A stretch of 64,000 nt of DNA, from positions 868,001-932,000 of the forward strand of contig CBDFHG010000002.1 in NCBI GenBank assembly GCA_965247385.1. Direction: 5' to 3'. The stretch's first letter is position 1. The number at the start of each line of letters is the position of its first letter. This DNA comes from Thermohalobaculum sp965247385 (GTDB lineage: Bacteria; Pseudomonadota; Alphaproteobacteria; Rhodobacterales; Rhodobacteraceae). This document shows, piece by piece, positions 36,489-46,549 of the stretch. Under the pieces are notes generated by a model. It made no database searches and was not told where the DNA came from. It saw only the letters and a list, made by a program, of their open reading frames with translations. A program made the translations under genes and the position numbers.

Positions 36489-37627
36489 CCAACGGCCCTC
36501 TCAAGTGACTCTTGGGGGTTCCCAAATCAGCGAAAGTCTGACTCTCTGTGATCGACGCAGAGGAGATTACACGCGCGGATATGACGGCGGCGGAGTTGCG
36601 AGCGTCGGCGGGCGGCGCGAAGAATGGGCGCGCGGCGCGACGGATGCTGGCGCTTGCGCTGGTGCTGGAGGGGGCGGACCGGGCGACCGCTGCGGCGACC
36701 TGCGGGATGGACCGGCAGACGTTGCGCGACTGGGTGCACCGCTACAACGCCGAGGGGCTGTCCGGCCTCTCCAACCGCCCCTCGCCCGGGAAGCCGCCAC
36801 GGCTTTCGGCGGCGCAGAAGGCCGCGCTCGCCGCGCAGGTGGAGAAGGGTCCCGACCCCGGAGACCGACGGGGTGGTGCGCTGGCGGTGCATTGATCTGA
36901 AGTGGTGGATGGAGGCGCAGTTCGGGGTCGTCATGCACGAGCGCACGGTCGGCAAGCAGCTGGCGGCGCTCGGCTATCGGCGGCTGTCGGTGCGTCCGCA
37001 ACACCCGAAGGCCGACCCCGCGGAGCAGGAGGCGTTTAAAAAAAACTTCTCCCGGACGGTAGCGGCGGCCCTCCCCGAGGCGGCGCACGGCAAACCGCTC
37101 GAGATCCGGTTCCAGGATGAAGCCAGGGTTGGTCAGCAGGGCACGCTGACAAGGGTCTGGGCGAAGCGCGGCAGCCGCCCCCGCGCCGTCCGCGACACGC
37201 GCTACAAATCGGCCTGCATTTTCGGCGCAGTCTGCCCTGACCGCGCCACCGCCGCCGGTCTGGTCATGCCCTTCGCCGACACCGAGGCGATGAATGCCCA
37301 CCTCGCCGAGATCGCCCGCGCCGTAGCCCCTGGCGCCCACGCAGCACTCGTCGCCGACGGTGCCGGCTGTGGCATGCCGGCAAAGACCTCATGGTGCCCG
37401 ACAACATCACGCTGATCATTCTCCCGCCATACGCGCCCGAACTCAATCCGGTCGAAAACGTCTGGCAATACCTGCGCGCCAACAAACTCGCCATAACCGT
37501 CTTCGATGGCTACGCCGACATCGTCGACAAATGCTGCACCGCATGGAACTTCTTCGCAAACGATACAGCCGCCATCGCCACCATCACCACACGACAATGG
37601 GCACAGGTCAATCTCTAGGGCCGTTGG
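36489..37627 (+). mobile_element. IS630-family element (1139 bp) at a TA target
   Basis: The inverted repeats CCAACGGCCCT (36489) and AGGGCCGTTGG (ending 37627) are flanked on both sides by TA, the target duplication of IS630 elements. It inserted into or next to the IS1380 remnant, and its right end lies 20 bp from the stop of the rluB-type gene. Confidence 0.9.
36548..37618 (+). pseudogene. IS630 transposase in three frames
   Basis: Frame 1 from 36548 gives the helix-turn-helix part (TCGMDRQTLRDWVHRYNAEG, LSGLSNRPSPGKPPRLSAAQ). It shifts near 36855 to the DDE part (WWMEAQFGVVMHERTVGKQL, IRFQDEARVGQQGTLTRVWA). It shifts again near 37370 to the last catalytic segment (LIILPPYAPELNPVENVWQY). 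Some IS630 elements use one programmed frameshift, but two shifts make this copy doubtful. Confidence 0.85.
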
Positions 37628-37646
37628 TATAAGGCAGTTATCTGGG

Positions 37647-38450
37647 TCAGCCCCTTTTCTTTATATTGAGGCGTTTTCGATCCGTGTACTCGCGGATTGT
37701 GTGCGAATTGTGCGCTGATTTTCGCATCCCGAGTTGGTCTGCAAGCACCTTTGCGCGGACTTCTTCGACCCTACCAGTCGCCAAATCACCGAGTTGGAAC
37801 GGCCCAAAACTGATTCGGATCAGTCTGTTCACGGCCAGGCCAACCGATTCCAAGGCGCGCCGGATCTCGCGATTCCGACCCTCGCGCAGGCCGATTGTGA
37901 GCCAGGCATTGGCACCCTGCTGGCGGTCGACGGTCACCGTCATCGGCTGGAACCGCTCGCCATCGACGGTGATGCCCCTGGTCAGCGGTGCCAGCATCGA
38001 CTCGGTCGGCTGCCCATGCACCCGGGCCCGGTACTTGCGCAGCCAGCCGGTCGAGGGCAGTTCCAATCGGCGCTTCAGTTCGCCGTCATTAGTCAGCAGC
38101 AACAACCCCTCGGAGTTCAGGTCCAGCCGTCCCACGGACATCACCCTGGGCAGGTCCGGCGGCAGCCGGTCGAAGACCGTCGCCCGCCCCTTCTCGTCGC
38201 GATCGGTGGTCACCAGCCCGGTGGGTTTGTGGTAGCGCCACAGGCGCACCGGTTCGGCCTCGGCCAGCGGCTTGCCATCGACCAGGATCAGGTCGCGCGC
38301 GGTCACGTTCAGCGCCGGGCTGGTCAGGGTCTTGCCATTCACCTTCACCCGGCCGGCTTCGATCATCCGCTCGGCCTCGCGGCGCGATGCGACCCCGGCG
38401 CGGGCCAGCCACTTGGCGATGCGCTCGCCGTCTGTCTTTTTCTCGCTCAT
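37647..38450 (-). CDS. rluB: 23S rRNA pseudouridine synthase, RluB/RsuA family
   Basis: The enzyme converts a specific uridine of rRNA to pseudouridine. Residues about 8-55 are an S4 RNA-binding domain (AGVASRREAERMIEAGRVKV). Next come the RsuA/RluB-type catalytic segment VGRLDLNSEGLLLLTNDGEL with its Asp and the late motif EGRNREIRRALESVGLAVNR. The target base is not deducible. The C-terminal tail (HTIREYTDRKRLNIKKRG) ends 20 bp from the IS630 element; its low-GC, lysine-rich character suggests the original end may have been altered. The neighbouring tadA gene starts 75 bp away on the opposite strand. Confidence 0.88.
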   Translation of the reverse strand: MSEKKTDGERIAKWLARAGVASRREAERMIEAGRVKVNGKTLTSPALNVTARDLILVDGKPLAEAEPVRLWRYHKPTGLVTTDRDEKGRATVFDRLPPDLPRVMSVGRLDLNSEGLLLLTNDGELKRRLELPSTGWLRKYRARVHGQPTESMLAPLTRGITVDGERFQPMTVTVDRQQGANAWLTIGLREGRNREIRRALESVGLAVNRLIRISFGPFQLGDLATGRVEEVRAKVLADQLGMRKSAHNSHTIREYTDRKRLNIKKRG

Positions 38451-38524
38451 GCGGTCCCTCTATCCTGCCCCGCCGCACAGCGGAAGGGGCTTGCTGTACG
38501 GCCCCGCGCCGCGATACTTGGGCG

Positions 38525-38980
38525 ATGCCGGAATTCACCAGCCATATGAACCGCGCCCTGGCCGAGGCCGCAGCTGCCGCCCGGCGCGGCGAGACCCCGG
38601 TCGGCGCCGTGGTCGTCGGCCCCGGCGGCGCCGTCCTTGCGGCCAACGGCAACCGGGTGCGCGAGTTGTCGGACCCCTCGGCCCATGCCGAGATGCTGGC
38701 CTTGCGCGCCGCCGGGCGGGCGCTTGGCTCGGAGCGCCTCACCGGTTGTCACCTCTACGTGACGCTGGAGCCTTGCCCGATGTGCGCGGGCGCGATCTCG
38801 CTGGCACGCATCCGGCGGCTCTATTACGGTGCGCCGGACCCGAAGACCGGCGGCGTCGATCACGGGCCGCGAGTGTTCGCGCACCCCACCTGCCATCACG
38901 CGCCCGAGGTTTATGGCGGTATCGCCGAGGCGGAATGCGCCGCGGTGCTGCGTCAGTTTTTCCAGGCCCGGCGGGATTGA
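38525..38980 (+). CDS. tadA: tRNA adenosine(34) deaminase
   Basis: TadA deaminates adenosine 34 of tRNA-Arg(ACG) to inosine. The 151-aa protein starts MPEFTSHMNRALAEAAAAAR. It has the zinc site H54-A-E56 (SAHAEMLALRAAG) and C84-P-M-C87 (LEPCPMCAGAI), followed by the RRLYYGAPDPKTGGVDHG loop. The longer upstream frame has no support; ATG 38525 follows GGGCG and fits the family start. It is divergent from the rluB-type gene. Confidence 0.94.
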   Translation: MPEFTSHMNRALAEAAAAARRGETPVGAVVVGPGGAVLAANGNRVRELSDPSAHAEMLALRAAGRALGSERLTGCHLYVTLEPCPMCAGAISLARIRRLYYGAPDPKTGGVDHGPRVFAHPTCHHAPEVYGGIAEAECAAVLRQFFQARRD

Positions 38981-39020
38981 GCGATTCAATTTGGCCTCAT
39001 CTTGCTCTAACGTGGCGGCT

Positions 39021-40217
39021 ATGGAGATCATCGGCACCGACATCCTGGTCGCGGGCGGCGGCATCGCCGGGCTTACCGCCACGGCGCGGCTGGCGGCGGC
39101 GGGGCTCAACGTGATCTGCGTCGATCCGGCCCCGGCGGATGCGCCGGGCGGCGACCAGCGCACGACGGCATTTTTGGAGCCGGCGATTGCGACGCTGGAG
39201 CGCGCGGGGGCCTGGACGGCGATGGCACCTGGCGCGGCGGCGTTGTGGACCATGCGGCTGGTCGATGCTGGCGGACAGGTGCGCGAGGTGCGTGAGACCG
39301 CCGATTTCAAGGCGAACGAGATGATGGACCGGCCGTTCGGCTGGAATGTCCGCAACATCGCCATCCGTGAGGCGCTGCTGGCGCGGCTGGCAAAATTGCC
39401 CAGCGCCCGGCTGATCAACGGCCAGACGGTTTCTGGGCTGGTGAGCCGCGATGCCGAGACGCTGGCCCGGCTTTCCGGCGGAGGGCAGGTCCGCGCACGG
39501 CTGGTGGTGGCGGCGGACGGGCGCGACTCCGGCCTGCGCAGCGCCGCCGGAATCAGGGTCAAGCGCTGGCATTACGGCCAGAAGGCACTGGTCTTCGCCG
39601 TGACCCACCCACACCCGCATAACGGCGTCTCGACCGAGATCCATCGGGCCGGCGGGCCACTGACCATGGTGCCGATGCCGGACCGCGACGGCCGTCCTTG
39701 CTCGTCGGTGGTGTGGATGGCGCCGGGGCCCCGGGCTGTCGAGTTGAATGCCCTCGACGATGCCGCGCTGGGCGCGGCGTTGAGCACCGAGACCATGGGC
39801 CTGTTCGGCCCGCTGGAAATCACCGGCCGCCGCGCATTGTGGCCGATCATCGGTCAGCTTGCCGCCCAGTTCACTGGTCAACGGCTGGTGCTGGTTGCGG
39901 AGGCTGCCCATGTGATCCCACCGATCGGCGCCCAGGGGTTGAACATGAGCCTTGCCGATATTGAGACCCTTGCCCGCATCGCCGAGGAGGCCCACGGGGC
40001 AAGCCGCGACATCGGTTCGCCAGCGCTTCTGACCGCCTACCAGCGGCAGCGCTATCCGGAGATGGCGGCCCGTGTCGCCGGGATCGACCTTCTCAACCGT
40101 GCCGCCCAGGCTGAGGCGCAGCCGATCCGCGATCTGCGCCGGAGCGGGTTGAAGGCGATCCACGATATCCAGCCGCTGCGTCGCCTGGCGATGCGTTGGG
40201 GGCTGGGAATGCGCTAG
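39021..40217 (+). CDS. UbiH/UbiF-family FAD-dependent monooxygenase
   Basis: This 398-aa flavoprotein is of the family that hydroxylates the ubiquinone ring. The N-terminal dinucleotide fold is TDILVAGGGIAGLTATARLA. The mid motif is VVAADGRDSGLRSAAGI. The C-terminal FAD motif is VAEAAHVIPPIGAQGLNMSL, where the usual GDAAH is AEAAH, a small change. The position attacked (C1, C5 or C6) cannot be told. ATG 39021 is chosen because the fold starts directly after it. The gene lies 40 bp after tadA. Confidence 0.85.
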   Translation: MEIIGTDILVAGGGIAGLTATARLAAAGLNVICVDPAPADAPGGDQRTTAFLEPAIATLERAGAWTAMAPGAAALWTMRLVDAGGQVREVRETADFKANEMMDRPFGWNVRNIAIREALLARLAKLPSARLINGQTVSGLVSRDAETLARLSGGGQVRARLVVAADGRDSGLRSAAGIRVKRWHYGQKALVFAVTHPHPHNGVSTEIHRAGGPLTMVPMPDRDGRPCSSVVWMAPGPRAVELNALDDAALGAALSTETMGLFGPLEITGRRALWPIIGQLAAQFTGQRLVLVAEAAHVIPPIGAQGLNMSLADIETLARIAEEAHGASRDIGSPALLTAYQRQRYPEMAARVAGIDLLNRAAQAEAQPIRDLRRSGLKAIHDIQPLRRLAMRWGLGMR

Positions 40218-40282
40218 GGGCCGCACCCCGGAATTTCCGCCACCCCGCTTCTCTGCTCCGTTCCAACGGAGTAGCCCACGCC

Positions 40283-41074
40283 ATGACCGAGAACGTCGTT
40301 CCCCCGCCCTTGGAGTTCGTCCAGTTCTGGAATGAGATTCTGGTGCCGAAGTTCGTCAAGTACAAACACGTGCTGGTCGGCGGCCTTGGCAAGCACAGTG
40401 CGGCGATCTTTCCGAAGCTCGAGGTAAACACGGGCGAGAAGGTGATGGATGCGGGTGCCGGTTTTGGCGACACCGCGATCATGCTGGCCCAGCGGGTCGG
40501 ACCCGCCGGCCATGTCACCGCCATCGACTGCTGCGACACCTTTCTCGACGACGACCGCAAGGACGCCGCCACCGAGGGCATCGCAAATGTCAGCTTCCTC
40601 GCCGCCGATATCCAGTTCACCCCGTTCCAGCCGGAATACGACCTGGTGTTCGCGCGCTTCGGCATCATGTTCTTCGAGAACCCGGTGGCGGCGATGCGCA
40701 ATATGCGCAAGGCGCTGAAACCCGGCGGGCGCTTCACCATGATTGTATGGCGTGACATTTCCGACAACCCTTGGCTGGGTGCCGCCGACGCGCGCTATGC
40801 CCGGGCGCTGTCGCTGGCCGCCCTTGGCAAGCTCGAAGCCGCCATCACCGATTACGACCAGGTCCTGTCCGACCCGGAGGCCCTTACCGAATTCACCGAT
40901 GCCTGCCGTCATCGGGCCGAGGCCCACTGCCAGACCGGCGAGGCCGATGCCGCCGCCATCGGCTGGCAGGTCTGGCTGGACACCACCCCCGGCGGCGCGG
41001 CATATGTTCAGGAAATGCTTTGGGCGCATGGCTACCTGCGCGGTGCAATCGGCGAAGGTTCCCATCCCGGCTAA
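40283..41074 (+). CDS. Chimeric ORF: SAM-dependent methyltransferase N-terminus joined to a TPR-like C-terminus
   Basis: Residues 1-168 are a class I methyltransferase with motif I VMDAGAGFGDTAIMLAQRVG, an acidic end TAIDCCDTF and LKPGGRFTMIVWRDISDNPW. Family members normally continue with a further ~100 residues of methyltransferase fold. After PWLG the sequence changes to ARYARALSLAALGKLEAAIT, DYDQVLSDPEALTEFTDACR and HRAEAHCQTGEADAAAIGWQ, a TPR-type pattern. The two halves probably came together by deletion of the DNA between two genes. An IS5 insertion begins just after the stop. Function of the fusion is unknown. Confidence 0.65.
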   Translation: MTENVVPPPLEFVQFWNEILVPKFVKYKHVLVGGLGKHSAAIFPKLEVNTGEKVMDAGAGFGDTAIMLAQRVGPAGHVTAIDCCDTFLDDDRKDAATEGIANVSFLAADIQFTPFQPEYDLVFARFGIMFFENPVAAMRNMRKALKPGGRFTMIVWRDISDNPWLGAADARYARALSLAALGKLEAAITDYDQVLSDPEALTEFTDACRHRAEAHCQTGEADAAAIGWQVWLDTTPGGAAYVQEMLWAHGYLRGAIGEGSHPG

Positions 41075-41110
41075 TTTTTGATTCAAGCTCCCAAGACGAG
41101 GGAGCAGTCA

Positions 41111-41859
41111 ATGACCAGAATGATACTGACGGATGCGCAATGGGAGAAGATGGAGCCGCATTGCCCGGGAAAGACATCCGACCCGGGCCGGGCCGGCGAC
41201 GGGCGGCTGTTTCTGGAGGCGGTGCTGTGGATTGCGCGCACCGGCGCGCCGTGGCGTGACCTGCCCGAGACTTTCGGAAACCGGAACTCGGTGTTCATAC
41301 GGTTCCGCTACTGGGTTCGACGCGATGTTTTCAAACGCATATTCGGCGCGGTATCGGACAACCCGGGCATGGAGTTCGCAATGACAGGCGGTACCATCGT
41401 CAAGGCCCACCGCCACGGACAGGGCGCAAAAGGCGGACTCAAAGCCAGGCCACAGGCGCATCCCGGGGTGGTATTACGACCAGGATCATGGCGCTGACGG
41501 ATGCACTTGGCAATCTTGTCAACCTCGGCCTTCGGCCCGGACAGCCCCGCGACACGGTCGGTGGCGCGGGGCTGATCGACGGGGTCGACCTCGGTGGCCT
41601 GATCGCGGACAAGGCGTTCGACGTCAACTCGATCGTCGAAGAACTTGATCAGCGCGGCGCCGGGATCGTGATCTCGCAACACCCCAACCGGGTGGCGCCT
41701 CGCGAGATCGACACCGGGGCCTGCAAAGGGCGCCACCTCATTGAGAATTTCTTCTGTAGTCTCAAAAACTTCAAACGCATCGCACTGCGGGCCTGCAAGA
41801 CCGACAGCAGTTTCTCGGCAATGATCTACGCCAGTGCAGCCGTGATAAACTCAAGATGA
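41111..41859 (+). pseudogene. IS5-family (IS427-type) transposase, frameshifted
   Basis: The first part is MTRMILTDAQWEKMEPHCPG, RTGAPWRDLPETFGNRNSVF. Near 41460 the frame shifts by a small deletion, and the second part resumes as SRGGITTRIMALTDALGN, GLIADKAFDVNSIVEELDQR and CKGRHLIENFFCSLKNFKRI to AAVINSR. IS427-type elements often have two overlapping ORFs, but the loss of the IGR residues at the junction points to damage. Confidence 0.8.
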
Positions 41860-42165
41860 AACTCAACAGACCCTGGCGGCGCTGCGCGCCTGGACCCTGG
41901 CGGGGTGCCCGCCGGGGTGACGTCATGGCCGGACGGTGGCCGGCGTCTTCCAGTTAAATCTTCCAAGTCTGCCGTCAGAATCGCGGAACTCCCGGCGGGC
42001 GCGTTTCGCCGCGAGACCTTTTTCTCGCGGCGCTCCGGAAACATGCCGTCACGCGCGCAGGTAGAGAACGAATCATGCCGCTCAATCCCCACGCATTTTC
42101 GCAGGTTGGCGTAAAGCGCATGTTCCTAATTCGTTCTCCATCTGTTGGTGTGACACGGTCTGTCA
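41860..42165. other. Non-coding stretch upstream of nrdJ control region
   Basis: About 300 bp with GC-rich dyads (TGGCGGGGTGCCCGCCGGGG and TCGCGGCGC arms). No supported gene was found, and I saw no cobalamin riboswitch B12 box. Confidence 0.4.
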
Positions 42166-42267
42166 ACCACAAAATGTGGTCTCCTAGGCAAATATTTTCA
42201 TTGACCTCTCACGACTCTGTCATACAGTGGTGTCCGCAGCCTCACAAACCACAAGATGTTGTGTGGT
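42166..42267 (+). promoter_or_regulatory. nrdJ promoter with two candidate NrdR boxes
   Basis: Two similar dyads, ACCACAAAATGTGGT (42166-42180) and ACCACAAGATGTTGTGTGGT (42248-42267), flank a promoter TTGACC-16 bp-TACAGT (42201-42228). NrdR boxes are AT-rich dyads ending in GTG(T) upstream of ribonucleotide reductase genes, and these fit loosely. The pair would let NrdR repress when dATP is high. The spacing is larger than the usual ~31 bp. Confidence 0.5.
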
Positions 42268-42426
42268 GGGGCGACGACGACAGGGGCCTGGCACAGGCGT
42301 CCCGATCGCAGAGAGGATGAATTTTGCCGGGGGCACGCCCCCTGGACCGGTGGAGTACATCCGCCGGACGGGGAATGATTTGTCACCGACACACTGGTGA
42401 CAGCGAAGGAACGAGGGACACGACGC

Positions 42427-45400
42427 ATGCAAATCAAACGCAGGTTCACCGAAGAGGGCAAATCGCCCTATACCACCATTGCCTTTCGACAGGCGCTCTC
42501 CGAGATCAGGAATCCGGACGGTTCGGTGGTGTTCCGACTCGACTCCTTCGACGTCCCCCAAGCTTGGAGCCAGGTTGCGGCTGACGTACTGGCACAGAAG
42601 TATTTTCGCAAGGCCGGCGTCGCCAAGTGCCTGAAAAAGGTGAAGGAAAAGGGCGTTCCAGAATTCCTGTGGCGCTCGGTTCCGGACAAGAAGGCCCTGG
42701 CAAAACTGCCCAAGGACGAGCATTTCGACGGCGAGACCTCGGCCAAGAACGTGTTCGACCGGCTGGCTGGCACCTGGGCCTATTGGGGCTGGAAGGGCGG
42801 CTATTTCTCGACCGAGGCCGACGCGCAGGCCTACTTCGACGAGATGCGCTACATGCTGGCGCGCCAGATGGCGGCGCCCAACTCACCGCAGTGGTTCAAC
42901 ACCGGCCTGCACTGGGCCTACGGCATCGACGGCCCAAGCCAGGGCCACTACTACGTCGATCATGTCACCGGCGAGTTGGTGAAGTCGGATTCGGCTTACG
43001 AGCACCCGCAGCCGCACGCATGTTTCATCCAGTCGGTCAGTGACGACCTCGTCAACGAGGGCGGCATCATGGACCTCTGGACCCGCGAGGCACGGCTATT
43101 CAAATACGGCTCTGGAACCGGCACCAATTTCTCCCTGTTGCGCGCCGCCGACGAGTCGTTAGGCGGCGGCGGCAAATCATCCGGGCTCATGAGCTTCCTG
43201 AAGATCGGGGACCGGGCCGCCGGCGCCATCAAGTCGGGCGGCACCACGCGCCGCGCCGCCAAAATGGTGATCTGCGACATGGATCACCCGGACATCGAGG
43301 CGTTCATCAACTGGAAAGTCAAGGAAGAACAAAAGGTCGCGAGCATGGTCGCCGGGTCGAAACTGCATGAGGAGAAGCTCAATGCCCTGTTCTCCGCGAT
43401 CCGCGCGTGGGACGGCACCGAGGCCGATGCCTTCGACCCGAAGGCCAACCCCGGCCTCAAAGCTGCGATCAAGGACGCCCGCAAATCGGCAATTCCAGAG
43501 AACTACGTCAAGCGCGTGCTCCAGTACGCCAAGCAGGGCCATACCTCGATCGAGTTTCCGACTTACAACACCGACTGGGACTCCGAGGCCTATGTCACCG
43601 TATCGGGCCAGAACTCGAACAATTCGGTCCGGATCACCGACGCCTTCCTGAAAGCGGTCGAGGACGATGCCGACTGGGAACTGGTGCGGCGCACCGACGG
43701 CAAGATATCCAAGACCGTCAAGGCCCGTGCGCTGTGGGAGCAGATCGGACACGCCGCCTGGGCCTGCGCCGACCCCGGTATACAATATCACGACACCATC
43801 AACGATTGGCACACCTGCCCGGCCAGTGGGCCGATCCGTGCCTCGAATCCGTGCTCGGAGTACATGTTTCTGGACGACACCGCGTGCAATCTCGCGTCGC
43901 TGAACCTGTTGACCTTCCTGGCCGACGGCACCTTCGACGCGGCGGGCTACGAGCACGCAGTGCGGCTGTGGACCGTGACGCTGGAGATCTCGGTCACCAT
44001 GGCCCAGTTCCCCAGCCCCGAGATTGCGCGGCTGTCCTACCGGTACCGCACCCTGGGCCTCGGCTACGCCAACATCGGCGGTCTGCTTATGACGCTGGGC
44101 TACAGCTACGACTCGGACGAGGGCCGGGCGCTGTGCGGGGCGCTCAGCGCGATCCTGACCGGCGTGTCCTACGCCACCTCGGCCGAGATGGCTGCCGAAT
44201 TGGGAACCTTTCCGGGCTACGAGGCCAATGGCGAGCACATGCTGCGGGTCATCCGCAACCACCGCCGTGCCGCCTATTCCGAGACCACGGGCTGCGAGAA
44301 GGTGGCGACGCTCCCAGTGGCGTTGGACGCCGCGAACTGCCCGGACGCGCACCTTGTGGACCGCGCCCGGCTCTGTTGGGATCATGCGCTGGAGCTGGGC
44401 GAGAAGCATGGCTACCGCAATGCCCAGGCCAGCGTCGTCGCGCCGACCGGCACCATCGGGCTGGTGATGGACTGCGACACCACCGGCATCGAACCCGATT
44501 TCGCGCTGGTGAAGTTCAAGAAGCTGGCCGGCGGCGGCTACTTCAAGATCATCAACCGTGCGGTTCCAAAAGCGCTGGAAACGCTGGGTTATGACGACGA
44601 CACCGTGCGCGGCATCATTGATTACGCGGCCGGCAACGGCACCCTGTCCGGTGCGCCCGGCATCAATCTCGGCCGGCTGGTCGAGGCGGGTTTCGGACCG
44701 GATGAAATCCAGAAGGTGGAGGACGCGCTGGGCACCGCCTTCGACATCCGCTTCGTCTTCAACCAATGGACCCTGGGCGCCGATTTCTGCACCGATGTGC
44801 TGGGCATCCCCGATGCCAAGCTGGCGGACCCGACCTTCGACCTGCTGCGCGAGATCGGCTTCAGCAGCCGCGAGATCGAGGCGGCCAACGTTTTTGTCTG
44901 CGGGACCATGACGCTGGAAGGCGCACCCGGCCTGAAGGACGCGCATCTGCCGGTCTTCGACTGCGCCAACCCCTGCGGCAAGACCGGCAAGCGCCACCTC
45001 TCGGTCGAGAGCCATATCCGCATGATGGCGGCGGCGCAGAGTTTCATCTCCGGCGCCATCTCGAAGACCATCAACATGCCGAACGACGCCAGCATCGAGG
45101 ACTGCAAGGAAGCCTATCTCCTGTCGTGGCGACTGGGCGTGAAGGCCAACGCGCTGTATCGCGACGGCTCCAAGCTCAGCCAGCCGCTGTCATCGGCGCT
45201 GGTCGACGAGGACGACGAGGAGGAACTGCTGGAGGCCGCTCCGGCCGAGCGCGCTACCATCCTGGCCGAGAAGATCGTCGAGAAGGTGATCATCAAGGAG
45301 GTTCGCGCCAAACGCGAGAAACTGTCGGACCGGCGCCGGGGCTATACCCAGAAGGCGGTTGTCGGCGGCCACAAGATCTATCTTCGCACCGGCGAGTACG

Positions 45401-46092
45401 AGGACGGTTCCTTGGGTGAAATCTTCGTCGACATGCATAAGGAGGGTTCGGCCTTCCGGGCGCTGGTCGACAGCTTCGCCATCTCCGTCTCGATGGGTCT
45501 GCAATACGGCGTGCCGCTGGAGACCTTCGTCGAGGCCTTCACCTTCACCCGGTTCGAGCCGGCTGGCATCGTGCAGGGCAACGACTCGATCAAGAACGCC
45601 ACTTCGATCCTGGATTACATCTTCCGCGAACTGGCGATCTCGTATCTGGACCGCACCGACCTGGCCCATGTGGAGCCCACCGGCACCCATTTCGACGAGA
45701 TCGGCGGCGGTGTGAGCGAAGGCAGGTCGAATGTGTCGCCGGTGGAGCAGGATGTTGCCGATCCGGCGATCGCGATGATCAAGCAGGTTTCCTCGACCGG
45801 CTATCTGCGCAAGCGTGTGCCGACCGAATTGCTGGTTCTGAACGGCGGCATTTCCGACCGAACCGAAGCGGTCGCTTCGGTGGCGCTGGAGACGGTCAGC
45901 GCGCCGGCGGTGGCGGCGGTGGCGGCGACGGGGGTCGGCTCGGTTGCCAGCGCGGTAATCAGCCGGGTCGCCGAGGCGAAGATGAAAGGCTACGAGGGCG
46001 ACCCTTGCGGGGATTGCGGGAACTTCACCCTGGTCCGCAACGGCACCTGCATGAAGTGCAACACCTGCGGCGGCACCTCGGGCTGTAGCTAA
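42427..46092 (+). CDS. nrdJ: Adenosylcobalamin-dependent class II ribonucleotide reductase
   Basis: NrdJ reduces ribonucleotides to deoxyribonucleotides using a radical from vitamin B12 and needs no oxygen. The 1221-aa protein has RQMAAPNSPQWFNTGLHWAY, SGTGTNFSLLRAADESLGGG, the substrate-site Cys in SNPCSEYMFLDDTACNLASL and VVAPTGTIGLVMDCDTTGIE. It ends in a cysteine-rich tail (GDPCGDCGNFTLVRNGTCMK, CNTCGGTSGCS) that passes electrons or binds zinc. ATG 42427 is preferred over 42397 because a GAGGG site precedes it. It is monocistronic and followed by an intrinsic terminator. Confidence 0.96.
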   Translation: MQIKRRFTEEGKSPYTTIAFRQALSEIRNPDGSVVFRLDSFDVPQAWSQVAADVLAQKYFRKAGVAKCLKKVKEKGVPEFLWRSVPDKKALAKLPKDEHFDGETSAKNVFDRLAGTWAYWGWKGGYFSTEADAQAYFDEMRYMLARQMAAPNSPQWFNTGLHWAYGIDGPSQGHYYVDHVTGELVKSDSAYEHPQPHACFIQSVSDDLVNEGGIMDLWTREARLFKYGSGTGTNFSLLRAADESLGGGGKSSGLMSFLKIGDRAAGAIKSGGTTRRAAKMVICDMDHPDIEAFINWKVKEEQKVASMVAGSKLHEEKLNALFSAIRAWDGTEADAFDPKANPGLKAAIKDARKSAIPENYVKRVLQYAKQGHTSIEFPTYNTDWDSEAYVTVSGQNSNNSVRITDAFLKAVEDDADWELVRRTDGKISKTVKARALWEQIGHAAWACADPGIQYHDTINDWHTCPASGPIRASNPCSEYMFLDDTACNLASLNLLTFLADGTFDAAGYEHAVRLWTVTLEISVTMAQFPSPEIARLSYRYRTLGLGYANIGGLLMTLGYSYDSDEGRALCGALSAILTGVSYATSAEMAAELGTFPGYEANGEHMLRVIRNHRRAAYSETTGCEKVATLPVALDAANCPDAHLVDRARLCWDHALELGEKHGYRNAQASVVAPTGTIGLVMDCDTTGIEPDFALVKFKKLAGGGYFKIINRAVPKALETLGYDDDTVRGIIDYAAGNGTLSGAPGINLGRLVEAGFGPDEIQKVEDALGTAFDIRFVFNQWTLGADFCTDVLGIPDAKLADPTFDLLREIGFSSREIEAANVFVCGTMTLEGAPGLKDAHLPVFDCANPCGKTGKRHLSVESHIRMMAAAQSFISGAISKTINMPNDASIEDCKEAYLLSWRLGVKANALYRDGSKLSQPLSSALVDEDDEEELLEAAPAERATILAEKIVEKVIIKEVRAKREKLSDRRRGYTQKAVVGGHKIYLRTGEYEDGSLGEIFVDMHKEGSAFRALVDSFAISVSMGLQYGVPLETFVEAFTFTRFEPAGIVQGNDSIKNATSILDYIFRELAISYLDRTDLAHVEPTGTHFDEIGGGVSEGRSNVSPVEQDVADPAIAMIKQVSSTGYLRKRVPTELLVLNGGISDRTEAVASVALETVSAPAVAAVAATGVGSVASAVISRVAEAKMKGYEGDPCGDCGNFTLVRNGTCMKCNTCGGTSGCS

Positions 46093-46214
46093 GTCGGGCG
46101 GGGGCGGAGGCGACGGGATCGTCGCTTCCGGACCACGCTGACAGAAAACACCGAAAACAGGCCGCAGGCGAAAGACCACCGGGCAGTAAAAAACTTAGGC
46201 CTGAACACGGAACT

Positions 46215-46241
46215 GGGGGGCACGTTGCCCCCGTTTTTTTT
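46215..46241 (+). terminator. Intrinsic terminator after nrdJ
   Basis: GGGGGGC-ACGTT-GCCCCC stem followed by G and a run of eight T. It is a clear rho-independent terminator about 120 bp after the nrdJ stop. The remaining gap to 46549 is AT-rich and holds no supported gene. Confidence 0.85.
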
Positions 46242-46549
46242 GCGCCGTCGGTTCGGTCTTGAATAACTTGGAAGTTTTCGTCTGATATTCGACCTGTAAT
46301 GGGACATGCACAAGTCGTGCACGTCCTTAACATACTGAAATATAAATAAAATAATCGGAAGCGATTTAGACGCAGGGGAAGCCGAACCAATTCGGCCGCA
46401 AGCCGCCTAAAAGCATTTTGCGGTCGATGTGGATCACAGCGCACCCCTCTCAAGAAAATCCTTTGAATAGATTTTATATATCAACATGTTATGGATGTGT
46501 CCACGTGTAGACACTCACAGGCTATGGGCCACATGGACCGAAAAACGAT

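Noticed and set aside
41860..42426. Cobalamin riboswitch upstream of nrdJ
   Set aside because: I looked for a B12 box and the matching paired elements and saw none. The dyads present fit NrdR boxes better.
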